Shown here piece after piece: positions 1 through 9,528 of a stretch of 64,000 bases of DNA. Position numbers and translations under genes: made by a program. Positions within the stretch are counted from its first letter, which is position 1, and every line of letters begins with the position of its first letter. The stretch comes from Sporosarcina luteola (GTDB lineage Bacteria > Bacillota > Bacilli > Bacillales_A > Planococcaceae), in the NCBI GenBank assembly GCA_014204635.1, contig JACHLS010000017.1:16352-80351 (forward strand), read 5' to 3'. Under the pieces are notes generated by a model. That model was not told the origin of the DNA, ran no database searches, and worked only from the letters and a program-made list of their open reading frames with translations.

Positions 1-30
1 TTTATTTTATCTAACAGAGGAGATGCAACT

Positions 31-1164
31 ATGAAAAATCGATGTTTGGATACCAAATTTGTACAATTAGGCAATCAAAGTGACCGGAAAACAGGAGCCG
101 TCAACCCTCCCATCTACTTGTCGACCGCTTACAAACATGATGGACTCGGACAATCGACAGGATACGACTATACCCGGACAAAAAACCCGACCCGGTCGAT
201 ATTAGAGGAAGGAATCGCAGAATTAGAAGGAGGAGATCAAGGCTATGCTTGCAGTTCCGGCATGGCTGCCATCCAACTTGTTCTATCCTTATTTCGTTCA
301 GGTGATGAATTGATTGCCCCGGAAGATATTTACGGCGGCACCTACCGCCTATTCGACCAGTATGAAGATTTATATGGCATCCGAACCACATACGCCTCCT
401 TTGAAACGGTAGAAGAAGTCGAACAACTGATTACCGAAAAGACCAAAGCGCTATTTGTCGAAACGCCAACAAATCCACTTATGCAACAGATCGAGGTTGC
501 TGCGTTTGCGGATTTGGCAAAAAAACATGGTCTTTATCTCATTGTCGATAATACTTTCCTGACCCCATTTTTCCAACGGCCTATTGAGGAAGGGGCAGAT
601 ATCGTCATTCATAGCGCCACGAAATATATTGGCGGACACAATGATGTGCTAGCAGGACTTGTTGTCGCCAAGGGAGATGCGTTATGCGAACAGATCGGCA
701 AAAATCATAATGCCATCGGAGCAACATTGTCCCCTTTTGATTCTTGGCTTGTGTTACGCGGGTTGAAGACCCTGCATGTCCGGATGCGTGCTCATGATGC
801 GAATGCGAAGGAGATTGTCGCTTACTTGGAAAAAAATCCGTATATTGAGAGCGTCTTATACGCAGGACGAGGAGGCATGGTGTCTTTCAGGCTACAAAAA
901 AGTGAATGGGTTGCTCCTTTCCTTGAAAGCCTTAGCTTGATTACGTTTGCTGAAAGCCTAGGCGGTGTCGAAAGCTTTATCACATATCCGACAACACAAA
1001 CACATATGGATATTCCGGTCGAAGAACGCGTCCGCCGAGGGATCGACGATCGACTCCTCCGTTTTTCAGTAGGTTTGGAGGATGCGGAAGATGTGATTCA
1101 AGATCTGGAACAAGCACTGAAAGCAGCTAGCAAAACGACCGAATCGGTTTCCACCTTATCATAA
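31..1164 (+). CDS. metI: Cystathionine gamma-synthase / O-acetylhomoserine thiolyase, MetI-like
   Basis: PLP-dependent Cys/Met metabolism enzyme that joins an activated homoserine to cysteine or sulfide in methionine synthesis. The 377-residue length matches Bacillus MetI (about 373). The PLP lysine lies in SATKYIGGHND (K198), and the family motifs YTRTKNPTR and CSSGMAA are near the N terminus. The C terminus carries SLGGVESFITYPTTQTH, which is typical of the family. The ATG at 31 follows GAGGAG at a normal distance. The upstream control region (an S-box is common for metI) lies outside the window. Assignment to gamma-synthase rather than the closely related lyases rests on overall similarity to MetI as I remember it. 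Confidence 0.85.
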   Translation: MKNRCLDTKFVQLGNQSDRKTGAVNPPIYLSTAYKHDGLGQSTGYDYTRTKNPTRSILEEGIAELEGGDQGYACSSGMAAIQLVLSLFRSGDELIAPEDIYGGTYRLFDQYEDLYGIRTTYASFETVEEVEQLITEKTKALFVETPTNPLMQQIEVAAFADLAKKHGLYLIVDNTFLTPFFQRPIEEGADIVIHSATKYIGGHNDVLAGLVVAKGDALCEQIGKNHNAIGATLSPFDSWLVLRGLKTLHVRMRAHDANAKEIVAYLEKNPYIESVLYAGRGGMVSFRLQKSEWVAPFLESLSLITFAESLGGVESFITYPTTQTHMDIPVEERVRRGIDDRLLRFSVGLEDAEDVIQDLEQALKAASKTTESVSTLS

Positions 1165-1269
1165 GGGCTGACGGGAACCAGCATGTATTTTACCAGTTTG
1201 GTAACAAGAGGAGTTAAATGACTTGGTTCATTTACTATAGAAAACACCCGAAAAGAAAGAGGGATGGAA

Positions 1270-2019
1270 ATGACAATTAAGACGAGTACAGAAATCCAAG
1301 AGGCACTGCAACTACTAAAAACAAAGGAATGGATCGACCTTACCCATTCGTTCGGCCCAGATTCTCCTCATTTTTTCATGTTTGAGGATGCCAAATTCGA
1401 GACGCTCTTTAACCATAACGATGGTTTCTTTGCGCAGCAATTCACCTTCCCTGGCCAATACGGAACCCATATTGACGCTCCCATTCATTTCGTCCGGGAT
1501 ACCCGTTATCTGGAGGAGCTTCGTTTGAAGGAGTTGGTTCTGCCACTTGTCGTCATCGATAAATCGAAAGAAGCGGAGATAGATAACGACTTCACACTCG
1601 GCGTCGAACATATCTTGGAGTTTGAGGCGGTGCACGGTAAGATTGAAGAAGGTACCTTTGTCGCGCTTCGTACAGACTGGAGCAAACGATGGCCCAATGA
1701 GGAAGCCTTTAACAACAAAGATACCGAAGGCAACAACCGGATTCCGGGTTGGGGCTTGGAAGCCCTTCAATTTCTTTTCGAAGAGCGCCATGTGAAAGCA
1801 GTCGGCCACGAAACGTACGATACTGACTCTGCAGTTGATTTCCGTTCTAAAGGAAAACTGGAAGGAGAGTATTATGTACTCGAACAGGATACGTACCAAA
1901 TTGAATTGATGGCTAACTTGGACAAATGTCCAGCGAAAGGAGCCGTCATCTTCAACATCGTTCCGAAACCGGAAAAAGCATCCGGCTTCCCGGTTCGTTC
2001 TTTCGCAATCCTTCCATAA
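1270..2019 (+). CDS. Cyclase family protein (kynurenine formamidase-like metal hydrolase)
   Basis: Roughly 249-residue member of the cyclase/KynB superfamily, which are metal-dependent amide or lactone hydrolases. The metal-binding signature is visible as GTHIDAPIHF near residues 73-82, and a second His cluster VGHETYDTD lies near 179-187. Two in-frame ATGs exist at 1264 and 1270. The second sits about 7 bases behind AGAGGG and is preferred. It lies 105 bases downstream of the metI-like gene with no clear terminator between, so co-transcription is possible. Substrate unknown; no tryptophan catabolism genes are nearby to support true kynurenine formamidase activity. Confidence 0.75.
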   Translation: MTIKTSTEIQEALQLLKTKEWIDLTHSFGPDSPHFFMFEDAKFETLFNHNDGFFAQQFTFPGQYGTHIDAPIHFVRDTRYLEELRLKELVLPLVVIDKSKEAEIDNDFTLGVEHILEFEAVHGKIEEGTFVALRTDWSKRWPNEEAFNNKDTEGNNRIPGWGLEALQFLFEERHVKAVGHETYDTDSAVDFRSKGKLEGEYYVLEQDTYQIELMANLDKCPAKGAVIFNIVPKPEKASGFPVRSFAILP

Positions 2020-2049
2020 TCAAGTACTGTGATAAATTACTATAAAAAT

Positions 2050-2104
2050 GGGACTATCCAGCAAAAATCAGGGGAAAACTGATTTGCTGGTTAGTCTTTT
2101 TTTG
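2050..2104 (+). terminator. Rho-independent terminator after the cyclase gene
   Basis: A stem with 5' arm CCAGCAAAAATCAG and 3' arm CTGATTTGCTGG, extended by GACTA/TAGTC, is followed by a T-run at about 2097-2103. It closes the metI-cyclase unit. Confidence 0.85.
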
Positions 2105-2214
2105 ACCTCAAAATTACGCCTCGCGGTCGGAATTCTCAAGCAGTAGAAATCGAACATTTCTAGCCTTTTGAGAAGTTTATATAGCTTTTATACTGATTTG
2201 AAAGTTGAGCTTGT

Positions 2215-2535
2215 AGAACGACGAAATGAAGGAACCCTCATGAGCAGTTTGCAGGCTGAGCACTCTTCTGGGTCTTATGAGCAGTCCGCTGATTGTTTCA
2301 TGCACTCTCCGAAATTTAGAAGTGCTTCGCCGTCTGCTCTGAACACTCCGTTGCATGCTACGAGCAGTTCACTGATTGTATTGAGCACTCCTCCATTACA
2401 TTATATAGGCCGCCCGCTGATTGTATTGAGCACACTCTGGAACTTGCGAGGTGTCAACTGGCTGTTTCGTGCGCTTTGGAACTTACAAGCGGGTCCGCCC
2501 GCTGTTTCGAACACTCTCCGGATTTTATTTTAAGC
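2215..2535. repeat. Degenerate array of GAGC-headed ~21-bp repeats
   Basis: The spacer between the terminator at 2.05-2.10 kb and the app promoter holds repeated segments starting GAGCAGTYCRCTGATTG or GAGCACTC, alternating roughly every 21 bases. Several units are mutated (GAACACTC, GCACTCTCC). It has the layout of the cleaner arrays at 23.8 and 34.7 kb but different spacer sequence. The rest of 2105-2870 is AT-rich, and I see no gene in it. Confidence 0.6.
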
Positions 2536-2871
2536 AGTCAGCCGGCCGGCATGAGTACCTCTTCCGGATTTATATCTACATTTTGGCGTGGTACTGATCC
2601 ACATGTGAGAATATGCCTTTTCAAATTACTTAATATAACTTTGGAGCCCTTACTTTTGAAAAAACTCATACAGAAAACAAGCTATTTCTCCTACTTACTT
2701 TCCAGGAAAAACCCTCTGAATTACGAGCTGTCCTTTCCTTTACTATCTACCTTCTTCAAAAAAATGCTATTTTTCTGTAGTATTTAGAATTGGTTTAACC
2801 ATCTAATTTAATCGAAAATTGTCGAAAAACAGACTTCCTTGTCGAATTCACTGATTTTTCTTAATTTTATA

Positions 2872-2900
2872 TTGACACTCTCTTAATTAGTCATTAGTAT
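2872..2900 (+). promoter_or_regulatory. SigmaA-type promoter of the app operon
   Basis: TTGACA at 2872-2877, a 17-base spacer and TAGTAT at 2895-2900 lie 84 bases ahead of the first app gene. The match to the SigA consensus is strong. Confidence 0.75.
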
Positions 2901-2983
2901 CATAGATAATTGTCTGGACTACCTTCTATACCGCTTTTCTGATGGTATTAAGAAGTGTCATCACCTTGAAATGGAGTGACCCT

Positions 2984-3970
2984 ATGAGTAATCAACCTGT
3001 ACTGGATGTTAATAACCTAAAGACATATTTTTATTTGGAAAAAGATGTTGTCGCAAAAGCAGTAGACGATATTTCTTTTTCCGTCTATCCCGGTGAAACG
3101 GTTGCTATTGTTGGAGAATCCGGCAGTGGAAAGAGCATTACGGCACTTTCCATCATGCAGTTGATCAACAAACCGGGCAAGATTGTCGATGGTTCCATTC
3201 TGTTAAACGAACAAGATCTGGCTGTGCTGAAGCCGAGACAAATGACTTCCGTCCGCGGCAATCATATCGGCATGATCTTTCAAGAACCGATGACCGCACT
3301 CAATCCCGTTTTTACGATTGGCAGTCAAATGACTGAGACGATTCGCAAACATAAAAAACTCTCGAAGAAACAAGCGCACGAAAAAGCGATCGAATTATTA
3401 CGCACCGTCGGTATACCACGACCTGAACAAATCATCCACGAATACCCACACCAACTTTCGGGCGGCATGCGCCAACGGGTCATGATTGCCATCGCTATAT
3501 CATGCGAACCGGAGCTGTTAATTGCAGACGAGCCGACAACCGCTTTAGATGTGACAATCCAAGCCCAAATTTTGGACTTGCTTCTGGAAATGCAAAAGAA
3601 ATACGAAATGGCATTACTGCTTATCACCCATGACCTAGGTGTCGTCTATGAATATACAGATCGTGTGATGGTCATGTACGGAGGCCAAATCGTTGAACAA
3701 GCCCCGACGAAACAGCTTTTGAAATTAACTAAACACCCATACACGCAAGGTTTGCTCAGCAGCTTGCCAAACATCGACCAAGACATGGAAAGACTCGGAA
3801 CGATCAAAGGCACCGTTCCTCCAGCTTATAATTTTCCAAAAGGATGCCGTTTTTCCACCCGATGCCCGTTTGTCATGGATCGGTGCAAAGAATCAAATCC
3901 AGCCTTAACTGAATTGGAAAAGGATCATTACGTCCGTTGTTTTTTATACGATGGAGGTGACAAGGCATGA
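2984..3970 (+). CDS. appD: Oligopeptide ABC transporter ATP-binding protein, AppD-like
   Basis: First ATPase of a peptide importer, acting at the inner face of the membrane as a pair with the next gene product. Walker A GESGSGKS is near residues 44-51, signature LSGGMRQR near 158, and Walker B LLIADEPTTALD near 177. The C-terminal oligopeptide/dipeptide domain has the Cys-rich GCRFSTRCPF motif. The ATG at 2984 (MSNQPVLD) with GGAGTG upstream is preferred over the longer in-frame start at 2942. The stop overlaps the next start as ATGA, indicating translational coupling. Gene order D-F-A-B-C matches the Bacillus app operon rather than opp (A-B-C-D-F). Confidence 0.85.
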   Translation: MSNQPVLDVNNLKTYFYLEKDVVAKAVDDISFSVYPGETVAIVGESGSGKSITALSIMQLINKPGKIVDGSILLNEQDLAVLKPRQMTSVRGNHIGMIFQEPMTALNPVFTIGSQMTETIRKHKKLSKKQAHEKAIELLRTVGIPRPEQIIHEYPHQLSGGMRQRVMIAIAISCEPELLIADEPTTALDVTIQAQILDLLLEMQKKYEMALLLITHDLGVVYEYTDRVMVMYGGQIVEQAPTKQLLKLTKHPYTQGLLSSLPNIDQDMERLGTIKGTVPPAYNFPKGCRFSTRCPFVMDRCKESNPALTELEKDHYVRCFLYDGGDKA

Positions 3971-5007
3971 CTCTTAAAACGACAGAATCCAGCCAGTTCG
4001 AGGCAACGAAAGAAGTAGAAAAAGAGATATTAATTGATGTCCAGAACGTCAAAAAATATTTCCCTATCAAAGGGGGCGTGCTGAAGCGGACAATCGGCCA
4101 TTTAAAAGCAGTTGATGATGTTTCATTTACGATTTACAAAGGCGAAACGTTGGGGATTGTCGGGGAATCCGGTTCTGGCAAATCTACATTGGGCAGGCTG
4201 CTCATCCGCCTTCTTGACCCAACCGAAGGAAAAATCCTATTTCAAGAAGCGGATATCACCCATCTGACACAGAGGCAGGTCCGGCCATACCGTCAGGATA
4301 TGCAAATCGTCTTTCAAGATCCATTCGCCTCCTTAAACTCAAAAATGAGTGTGGAACAACTAATTGAGGAGCCCCTTATTGTCCAAGGCCGTCTTGACAG
4401 AAATCAACGGAAAGCCAGGATTTTAGAAATTATCGAGAAGGTAGGATTGCGTCCCAGCGATCGCCAAAAATACCCGCATGAATTTTCGGGGGGCCAGAGA
4501 CAGCGTATCAGTATTGCACGTGCATTGGTTTTAAAGCCGAAATTTGTTATTTGCGATGAACCTGTTTCAGCACTTGATGTTTCTATCCAAGCGCAAGTAC
4601 TGAATTTAATGAAAGATCTTCAAGACGAATTCGGTTTGACCTATCTTTTCATCGCACATGATTTAAGCGTTGTGAAACATATAAGTGAACGGGTTGCCGT
4701 TATGTACTTAGGACGTCTTGCTGAAATAGCGCCAAAGAACCGATTATATGAGAATCCGTTGCATCCTTACACAAAGGCATTGCTGTCATCCATCCCGGTA
4801 ATCGACTTGGATGAAGACGCCAGCAAGGTGAAGCGGGAAAAAATTAAATTATCCGGCGACCTTCCAAGTCCTGCCAATCCTCCATCCGGATGCACGTTTC
4901 GGACAAGATGTCCACAGGCGCATGAGCGTTGCGCGATTGACCGGCCTGAGTTGAGGGAAATCGAGGAGGACCATTTCGTCGCTTGTCATTTATATGACAA
5001 CAAATAA
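3967..5007 (+). CDS. appF: Oligopeptide ABC transporter ATP-binding protein, AppF-like
   Basis: Second ATPase of the importer, 346 residues. Walker A GESGSGKS is at about residue 66, signature SGGQRQR near 177 and Walker B FVICDEPVSALD near 195. The oligopeptide C-terminal domain again has a GCTFRTRCP motif. It overlaps appD by four bases. It lies about 150 bases ahead of the binding-protein gene with no obvious terminator in the gap, so the operon continues. Confidence 0.85.
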   Translation: MTLKTTESSQFEATKEVEKEILIDVQNVKKYFPIKGGVLKRTIGHLKAVDDVSFTIYKGETLGIVGESGSGKSTLGRLLIRLLDPTEGKILFQEADITHLTQRQVRPYRQDMQIVFQDPFASLNSKMSVEQLIEEPLIVQGRLDRNQRKARILEIIEKVGLRPSDRQKYPHEFSGGQRQRISIARALVLKPKFVICDEPVSALDVSIQAQVLNLMKDLQDEFGLTYLFIAHDLSVVKHISERVAVMYLGRLAEIAPKNRLYENPLHPYTKALLSSIPVIDLDEDASKVKREKIKLSGDLPSPANPPSGCTFRTRCPQAHERCAIDRPELREIEEDHFVACHLYDNK

Positions 5008-5154
5008 ATATACTTTAGGAAGTCTTCGTCCGCTTGTGCAGAAATGGGGTCTTTCCTTTAGTTTTCTTGTAGGGGGTGGTGCAGCGAGTGAAAATGTCCA
5101 GCATTTATAGCATTCTTTGGTTTTCATCCAACAAAATATAAAGGGGGATTTCAA

Positions 5155-6981
5155 TTGGTGAAACGAAATAAACAGTATGTATTCCTTTTTCTCCTGTTAT
5201 TGGTCTTTGGGATGGTATTAGCGGCCTGTAATAAGGAGTCTGACAAAGGAGGTACGTCTACTGAAAAACCACAAGCAGAAGAAACAAATAAAAACGAGGA
5301 TGGTTCAGAAAATACTTCAGGACCGAAAGAAGGCGGGACCATTACCGGTGCAATGTACTCTGCTCCGGCAGGCATGTTCAACCCGATCTTCTATCAAGAT
5401 ACCTATGAAGCAAATGTCCTTGACTTTACTCATGAAAGCTTAGTTTCACAAGATGGGAATTTGGAGTTCATTCCAAGCCTGGCGAAAGAATGGAAAGTGA
5501 ATGACGAACAAACTGAAATCACATTCACTCTTGAAGAAGGAGTCAAGTGGCATGATGGTGAGGAATTTACAGCTCATGACGTCGTATATACGTACAAAGC
5601 AATATCTGATCCGGATTATGTTGAGGCAGGCGGTGTTCGAACGAACTATGTGACGCCATTGCTCGGATATGATGAATATGTTGCAGGAGAAACAGATGAG
5701 TTCATCGGTGTCGTGGCCGATAATGACTACCAAGTAACTTTCAAATTCAAAGAACCGAATGTTACACCACTTTACACAGCGAGTTTCACAATCATTCCAG
5801 AACATATCTTTAAGGATATTCCTGTTGCACAAATACCCGAAGCAGAAGAATCCTTGCAGCCAGGAAAAGTCATTGGGACCGGCCCTTTCAAATTTACGGA
5901 CATGGTCGAACGGGAACAATATGTTCTTGAAAAACACGGAGACTACTGGCAAGGGGCTCCGCATCTCGATAAAATTGTCTGGAAGGTCGTTGCCCAGTCA
6001 GTTATGACCGGATTGCTTGAAAAAGGAGAAATCGATTTCGTTGCCAGCCCGGGCGGTATTGCACCTGCCGATTATGATATGGTCAGCGATTACGGCAACA
6101 TCACTATAGTAGAGCAACCGGATTTCGGTTATCAGGTAATGGGCTTTAAACAAAACCACCGGACGACAGAGGATGTGGCATCCGGAGCAATTAATCCAGA
6201 CAATTGGGTACCAAATGAAAAGTTGTCGAATCCTAAAGTCCGCCAAGCGATCGCTTACTCCGTGAATCGTCAAGGACTCATTGGGGAAGGTCACGGGCAA
6301 GGATTGCTTCACGGCCGCGGTCAACAAATCAATTCCCCAATTGCAACACAATTCTGGGTGTATGATGAAAATGCTGCTGTCAATTACACGTACGACCCGG
6401 ACAAAGCAATGCAAATCCTAGATGAAGAAGGCTACGTTGACGTTGACGGCGATGGCTTCCGTGAAGACCCAAAAGGAAATAAGTGGATTCTAAACTTTGA
6501 TTATCCGACTGGAAATGAATTGCGTGAAAGATCAGCTCCATTAATTAAGAGCGATCTAGAGAAAGTCGGTATCCAAGTGAATTTGCGCCAGCCAAAGGAA
6601 ATGTCTGCGTATGTTCCTGACTTGACAAACGACAATACAGACTTCGATCTTTATTTGATCGGTTGGACTCTCAGCAGCGCTGATCCGGATCCATCCGGTT
6701 TATGGAACACGAAAGCAGGCTATAACTTCTCACGCTGGAATAATCCAAAATCCGAAGAGCTCTTGCAAAAAGGATTGAAAGCTCCAGAAGCGTTCGAAAA
6801 GGATTTCCGCGCCGAAGTTTATAAAGAATGGCAGCAACTTTTCTCCGAGGACTTGCCGGCATTAATATTGTACGCACAAAACGCCATTTGGGCATACAAT
6901 GATCGGATCCAAGGAATTAAGCCATTGGGCCATACGATGTACCAAGATCCTCATGAGTGGTGGGTAGAGGACGCTAAGTAA
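5155..6981 (+). CDS. appA: Oligopeptide-binding lipoprotein, AppA-like
   Basis: Substrate-binding component, family 5 of solute-binding proteins. The N terminus is a lipoprotein signal peptide ending LAAC, followed by a low-complexity Lys/Glu/Asn-rich linker. The mature protein carries the family features WHDGEEFTAHDV and GTGPFKF. At 608 residues it is slightly longer than OppA types, as expected for AppA. The start is TTG at 5155 behind AAGGGGGA (5141-5148); GTG at 5158 is an alternative. It captures peptides outside the membrane and delivers them to AppB/AppC. Confidence 0.85.
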   Translation: MVKRNKQYVFLFLLLLVFGMVLAACNKESDKGGTSTEKPQAEETNKNEDGSENTSGPKEGGTITGAMYSAPAGMFNPIFYQDTYEANVLDFTHESLVSQDGNLEFIPSLAKEWKVNDEQTEITFTLEEGVKWHDGEEFTAHDVVYTYKAISDPDYVEAGGVRTNYVTPLLGYDEYVAGETDEFIGVVADNDYQVTFKFKEPNVTPLYTASFTIIPEHIFKDIPVAQIPEAEESLQPGKVIGTGPFKFTDMVEREQYVLEKHGDYWQGAPHLDKIVWKVVAQSVMTGLLEKGEIDFVASPGGIAPADYDMVSDYGNITIVEQPDFGYQVMGFKQNHRTTEDVASGAINPDNWVPNEKLSNPKVRQAIAYSVNRQGLIGEGHGQGLLHGRGQQINSPIATQFWVYDENAAVNYTYDPDKAMQILDEEGYVDVDGDGFREDPKGNKWILNFDYPTGNELRERSAPLIKSDLEKVGIQVNLRQPKEMSAYVPDLTNDNTDFDLYLIGWTLSSADPDPSGLWNTKAGYNFSRWNNPKSEELLQKGLKAPEAFEKDFRAEVYKEWQQLFSEDLPALILYAQNAIWAYNDRIQGIKPLGHTMYQDPHEWWVEDAK

Positions 6982-7049
6982 TAGAAGACACTGTGGGAGT
7001 ATGCCGGCTGGATAGCGGCATACTCTCCCTCTTCATGGGAGGAAAAATT

Positions 7050-8015
7050 ATGTACCAATATATCATACGTAGGATTTTAGTATTCATCCCCATGCTGCTA
7101 GCCCTTTCCATCATCGTGTTCGGGCTGGCGAAAGCAGCTCCCGGTGACCCATTCACTGGTAAAATTCTTGATCCAAATGTAGATCCGATTGTGTACGAAC
7201 AGCAACGGGCGGCGTTGGGCTTGGATAAATCGATTCCTGAACAGTACTTGCATTGGGTCTCTTCTGTCGCAAAAGGAAACTTTGGAAAATCCATTACTTA
7301 CAACGGACGCTCAGTTGAAAGCTTAATCAAAGAGCGTGTGAAAAACACTGTTTACTTAGGTCTTTTCTCTCTCGGCATCACCCTGATCGTCGCCATACCA
7401 ATCGGTATTTATTCGGCGCGTCATCCTTATTCCCTTCTTGACTATGGAGCGACGACTTTTGGTTTCTTCGGACTTGCTGTGCCAAATTTCTTCTTTGGGC
7501 TAGTAGCCATTTATTTACTCTCTATTAATCTGGGCTGGTTTCCAGCGCAAGGGACCGTATCAAGCAACAGCTTATCCGGATTCGCAGAATTCACAGACCG
7601 TATTCATCATATGGTCCTTCCCGGGCTGACGCTGGGTCTTGCAGGCACAGCTACCTACATGCGGTATATGCGTTCTGAAGTGATGGACGTGCTCGGCAGC
7701 GATTATATTCGGACAGCCAAAGCAAAAGGGATGAGCGATCGGAATGTGTTGTACAAACATACGTTGCGGAATGCGATGATTCCAATCATTACATTGATGG
7801 GATTCGAATTCGGAGCTCTATTGGGCGGAGCTATTATTACAGAACAGGTTTTCAACTTCCCAGGGCTCGGAACGTTGTTTATCGGCTCTGTCGTCAACCG
7901 CGATTATCCTGTTATCATGGCAATCGCCCTTTTGCTAGGAGTCGCCATTCTTGTCGGAAATCTATTAGCAGATATTTTCTATAGCATCGTCGATCCGAGG
8001 ATCCGCTATGATTGA
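7050..8015 (+). CDS. appB: Oligopeptide ABC transporter permease, AppB-like
   Basis: Inner-membrane permease of the binding-protein-dependent type, 321 residues from the ATG at 7050 (MYQYIIRRIL), which has GGGAGG about 9 bases upstream. The in-frame extension back to 6993 has no such site. Several hydrophobic segments are visible. The EAA-loop region is represented by DYIRTAKAKGMSDRNVLYKH near residues 214-233, where the ATPases dock. It lies 68 bases after appA. Confidence 0.85.
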   Translation: MYQYIIRRILVFIPMLLALSIIVFGLAKAAPGDPFTGKILDPNVDPIVYEQQRAALGLDKSIPEQYLHWVSSVAKGNFGKSITYNGRSVESLIKERVKNTVYLGLFSLGITLIVAIPIGIYSARHPYSLLDYGATTFGFFGLAVPNFFFGLVAIYLLSINLGWFPAQGTVSSNSLSGFAEFTDRIHHMVLPGLTLGLAGTATYMRYMRSEVMDVLGSDYIRTAKAKGMSDRNVLYKHTLRNAMIPIITLMGFEFGALLGGAIITEQVFNFPGLGTLFIGSVVNRDYPVIMAIALLLGVAILVGNLLADIFYSIVDPRIRYD

Positions 8016-8026
8016 GGTGAATACTA

Positions 8027-8944
8027 ATGCAATCCATATCAAATAATGAACAGCCTGCCGAAGACATGACAATGGACGTGGACCGCAAGCATAGAAGCCC
8101 CTTCCAATTATCCATGCGGCGATTTATGCGGAACAAGCTGGCCATCGCAGGACTCGTTGTATTGACACTCATCGTCTGCGCTTCCATCTTTGCGCCCCTG
8201 CTGACAGACTACGATCCGGAGGAAGCCAACTTGCTCATGGTTGAACAAAAACCGAGCAGCGACCATATCTTAGGTACGGACAGTTCCGGACGCGATAATT
8301 TTGCCCGATTGCTGTATGGGTCGCGGATTTCCTTGACCATCGGTTTCAGTGCGATGCTATTCACCGTACTAATCGGACTTATTATGGGAGCGGTGAGCGG
8401 GTATTACGGTGGAATCATCGATAATATTATCATGCGTGTCACTGATATCATTTTGGCTCTGCCATTCATCGTTTTGGCGATGACCATCATGGCATTGCTC
8501 GAAAAAGTGACAATTGGCCTTTTTATTGTCATTATCGCGGTAACTGCGTGGCCGTCACTTGCCAGAATCGTTCGGGGAACGTTCCTCTCTTTGCGTGAAC
8601 AGGAATTCGTTTTGGGGGCGAGAGCAATCGGCGCTCGTGATTCAAGGATTATTTTCCGGCATTTCATTCCGAACGCGATTGGCCCCATCATTGTTAATGC
8701 GACATTGATGATGGCTTCGATGATACTATTCGAATCAGGCTTAAGCTTTATCGGAATGGGAATACCACAACCAACACCAACTTGGGGCAATATGATTTCC
8801 GAAGCGCAGAATATTCGTGTTCTCCGTTATCATCCTGAAGCTTGGATACCGCCTGGTCTCAGCATTCTTATCACAGTACTCGCCATCAATTTCATTGGGG
8901 ATGGTCTCCGGGATGCATTCGATCCAAAGAGCGACCGGCGATAA
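8027..8944 (+). CDS. appC: Oligopeptide ABC transporter permease, AppC-like
   Basis: Second permease, 305 residues. It has an N-terminal cytoplasmic tail, a first membrane segment near residues 40-62, the conserved ILGTDSSGRDNFARLLYG segment and the EAA-type loop EFVLGARAIGARDSRIIF. It starts 11 bases after appB behind GAGGTG and ends the operon. The C-terminal GDGLRDAFDPKSDRR is typical of the family. No strong terminator was found before the next gene. Confidence 0.85.
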   Translation: MQSISNNEQPAEDMTMDVDRKHRSPFQLSMRRFMRNKLAIAGLVVLTLIVCASIFAPLLTDYDPEEANLLMVEQKPSSDHILGTDSSGRDNFARLLYGSRISLTIGFSAMLFTVLIGLIMGAVSGYYGGIIDNIIMRVTDIILALPFIVLAMTIMALLEKVTIGLFIVIIAVTAWPSLARIVRGTFLSLREQEFVLGARAIGARDSRIIFRHFIPNAIGPIIVNATLMMASMILFESGLSFIGMGIPQPTPTWGNMISEAQNIRVLRYHPEAWIPPGLSILITVLAINFIGDGLRDAFDPKSDRR

Positions 8945-9053
8945 CGTCTCTCCAACCGTCCGGCTATCCCAACTTGCCGTTCATAAATGTATCGACAATG
9001 CCTTTCAAGAGGACAACTCTTGTTTCTAGAGAACATTCTTTTTCATATAAAAT

Positions 9054-9078
9054 GTTTAATAGAGGGTCTTCCAGGGAA
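9054..9078 (+). promoter_or_regulatory. SigmaB-type general stress promoter
   Basis: GTTTAA at 9054-9059, a 14-base spacer and GGGAA at 9074-9078 match the SigB consensus exactly in both elements and spacing. It lies 51 bases ahead of the KGG-motif stress gene, the same arrangement as gsiB in Bacillus. Confidence 0.75.
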
Positions 9079-9128
9079 CTAAAACAATAGAAACATGATA
9101 CTACTATTTTCAAAGGAGGACTTTACAA

Positions 9129-9425
9129 ATGGCTAACAACGACAACAACAAAGACGGTAAAATGACGGTGGAAGAAGCAGGACGTAAAGGCGGAGAAGCA
9201 ACTTCCGAGAAACATGGTAGAGACTTTTACGAGGAAATCGGTAAAAAAGGCGGAGAAGCGACAGCCCGCAATCACGATAAGGAATTTTACCAAGAAATCG
9301 GTAAAAAAGGTGGAGAGGCTCGTGCCCAACAGCATGAAGGAAACACGAGCGATGGCAAAATGAGCTTAGAAGAAGCCGGTGAAAAAGGCGGAGAAGCTCG
9401 CGCCAAACAACGTAAGAACGATTAA
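9129..9425 (+). CDS. KGG-repeat general stress protein, GsiB-like
   Basis: Hydrophilic 98-residue protein built from about four KGG units of the form (E)(I/A)GxKGGEAxxxxH, at roughly residues 14-23, 34-43, 54-63 and 82-91. This is the stress-induced KGG motif of GsiB/con-10 proteins, thought to protect cells under dehydration or glucose starvation. AAAGGAGG is placed just upstream of the ATG. A SigB promoter precedes it and a terminator follows. It is very rich in Lys, Glu, Gly and Arg, with no membrane segment. GsiB itself has five repeats, so this is a shorter relative. Confidence 0.85.
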   Translation: MANNDNNKDGKMTVEEAGRKGGEATSEKHGRDFYEEIGKKGGEATARNHDKEFYQEIGKKGGEARAQQHEGNTSDGKMSLEEAGEKGGEARAKQRKND

Positions 9426-9433
9426 ACAAACAT

Positions 9434-9468
9434 AAAAAAAGAAGTCCTGTAAAAGGGCTTCTTTTTTT
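9434..9468 (+). terminator. Terminator of the KGG stress gene
   Basis: A hairpin of AAGAAGTCC and GGGCTTCTT is flanked by an A-run and a T-run, so it could also act in reverse. Confidence 0.8.
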
Positions 9469-9475
9469 ATGTATA

Positions 9476-9528
9476 TGTAACATTGTGACCCTCCTGAATT
9501 TCAGGAGGGTCATAATGTTACATTTTTT
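9476..9528. terminator. Long palindrome between the convergent genes, probable bidirectional terminator
   Basis: TGTAACATTGTGACCCTCCTGAA is mirrored by TTCAGGAGGGTCATAATGTTACA with one mismatched position and followed by T6 on the plus strand. The right arm covers the stop codon of the reverse-strand oxidoreductase gene. Such a long, nearly perfect stem (about 22 bp) is more than simple termination needs. Confidence 0.6.

Noticed and set aside
2168..2787. Two plus-strand ORFs in the spacer before the app operon
   Set aside because: They cross the degenerate repeat array and AT-rich DNA, have no ribosome site and no recognisable protein.
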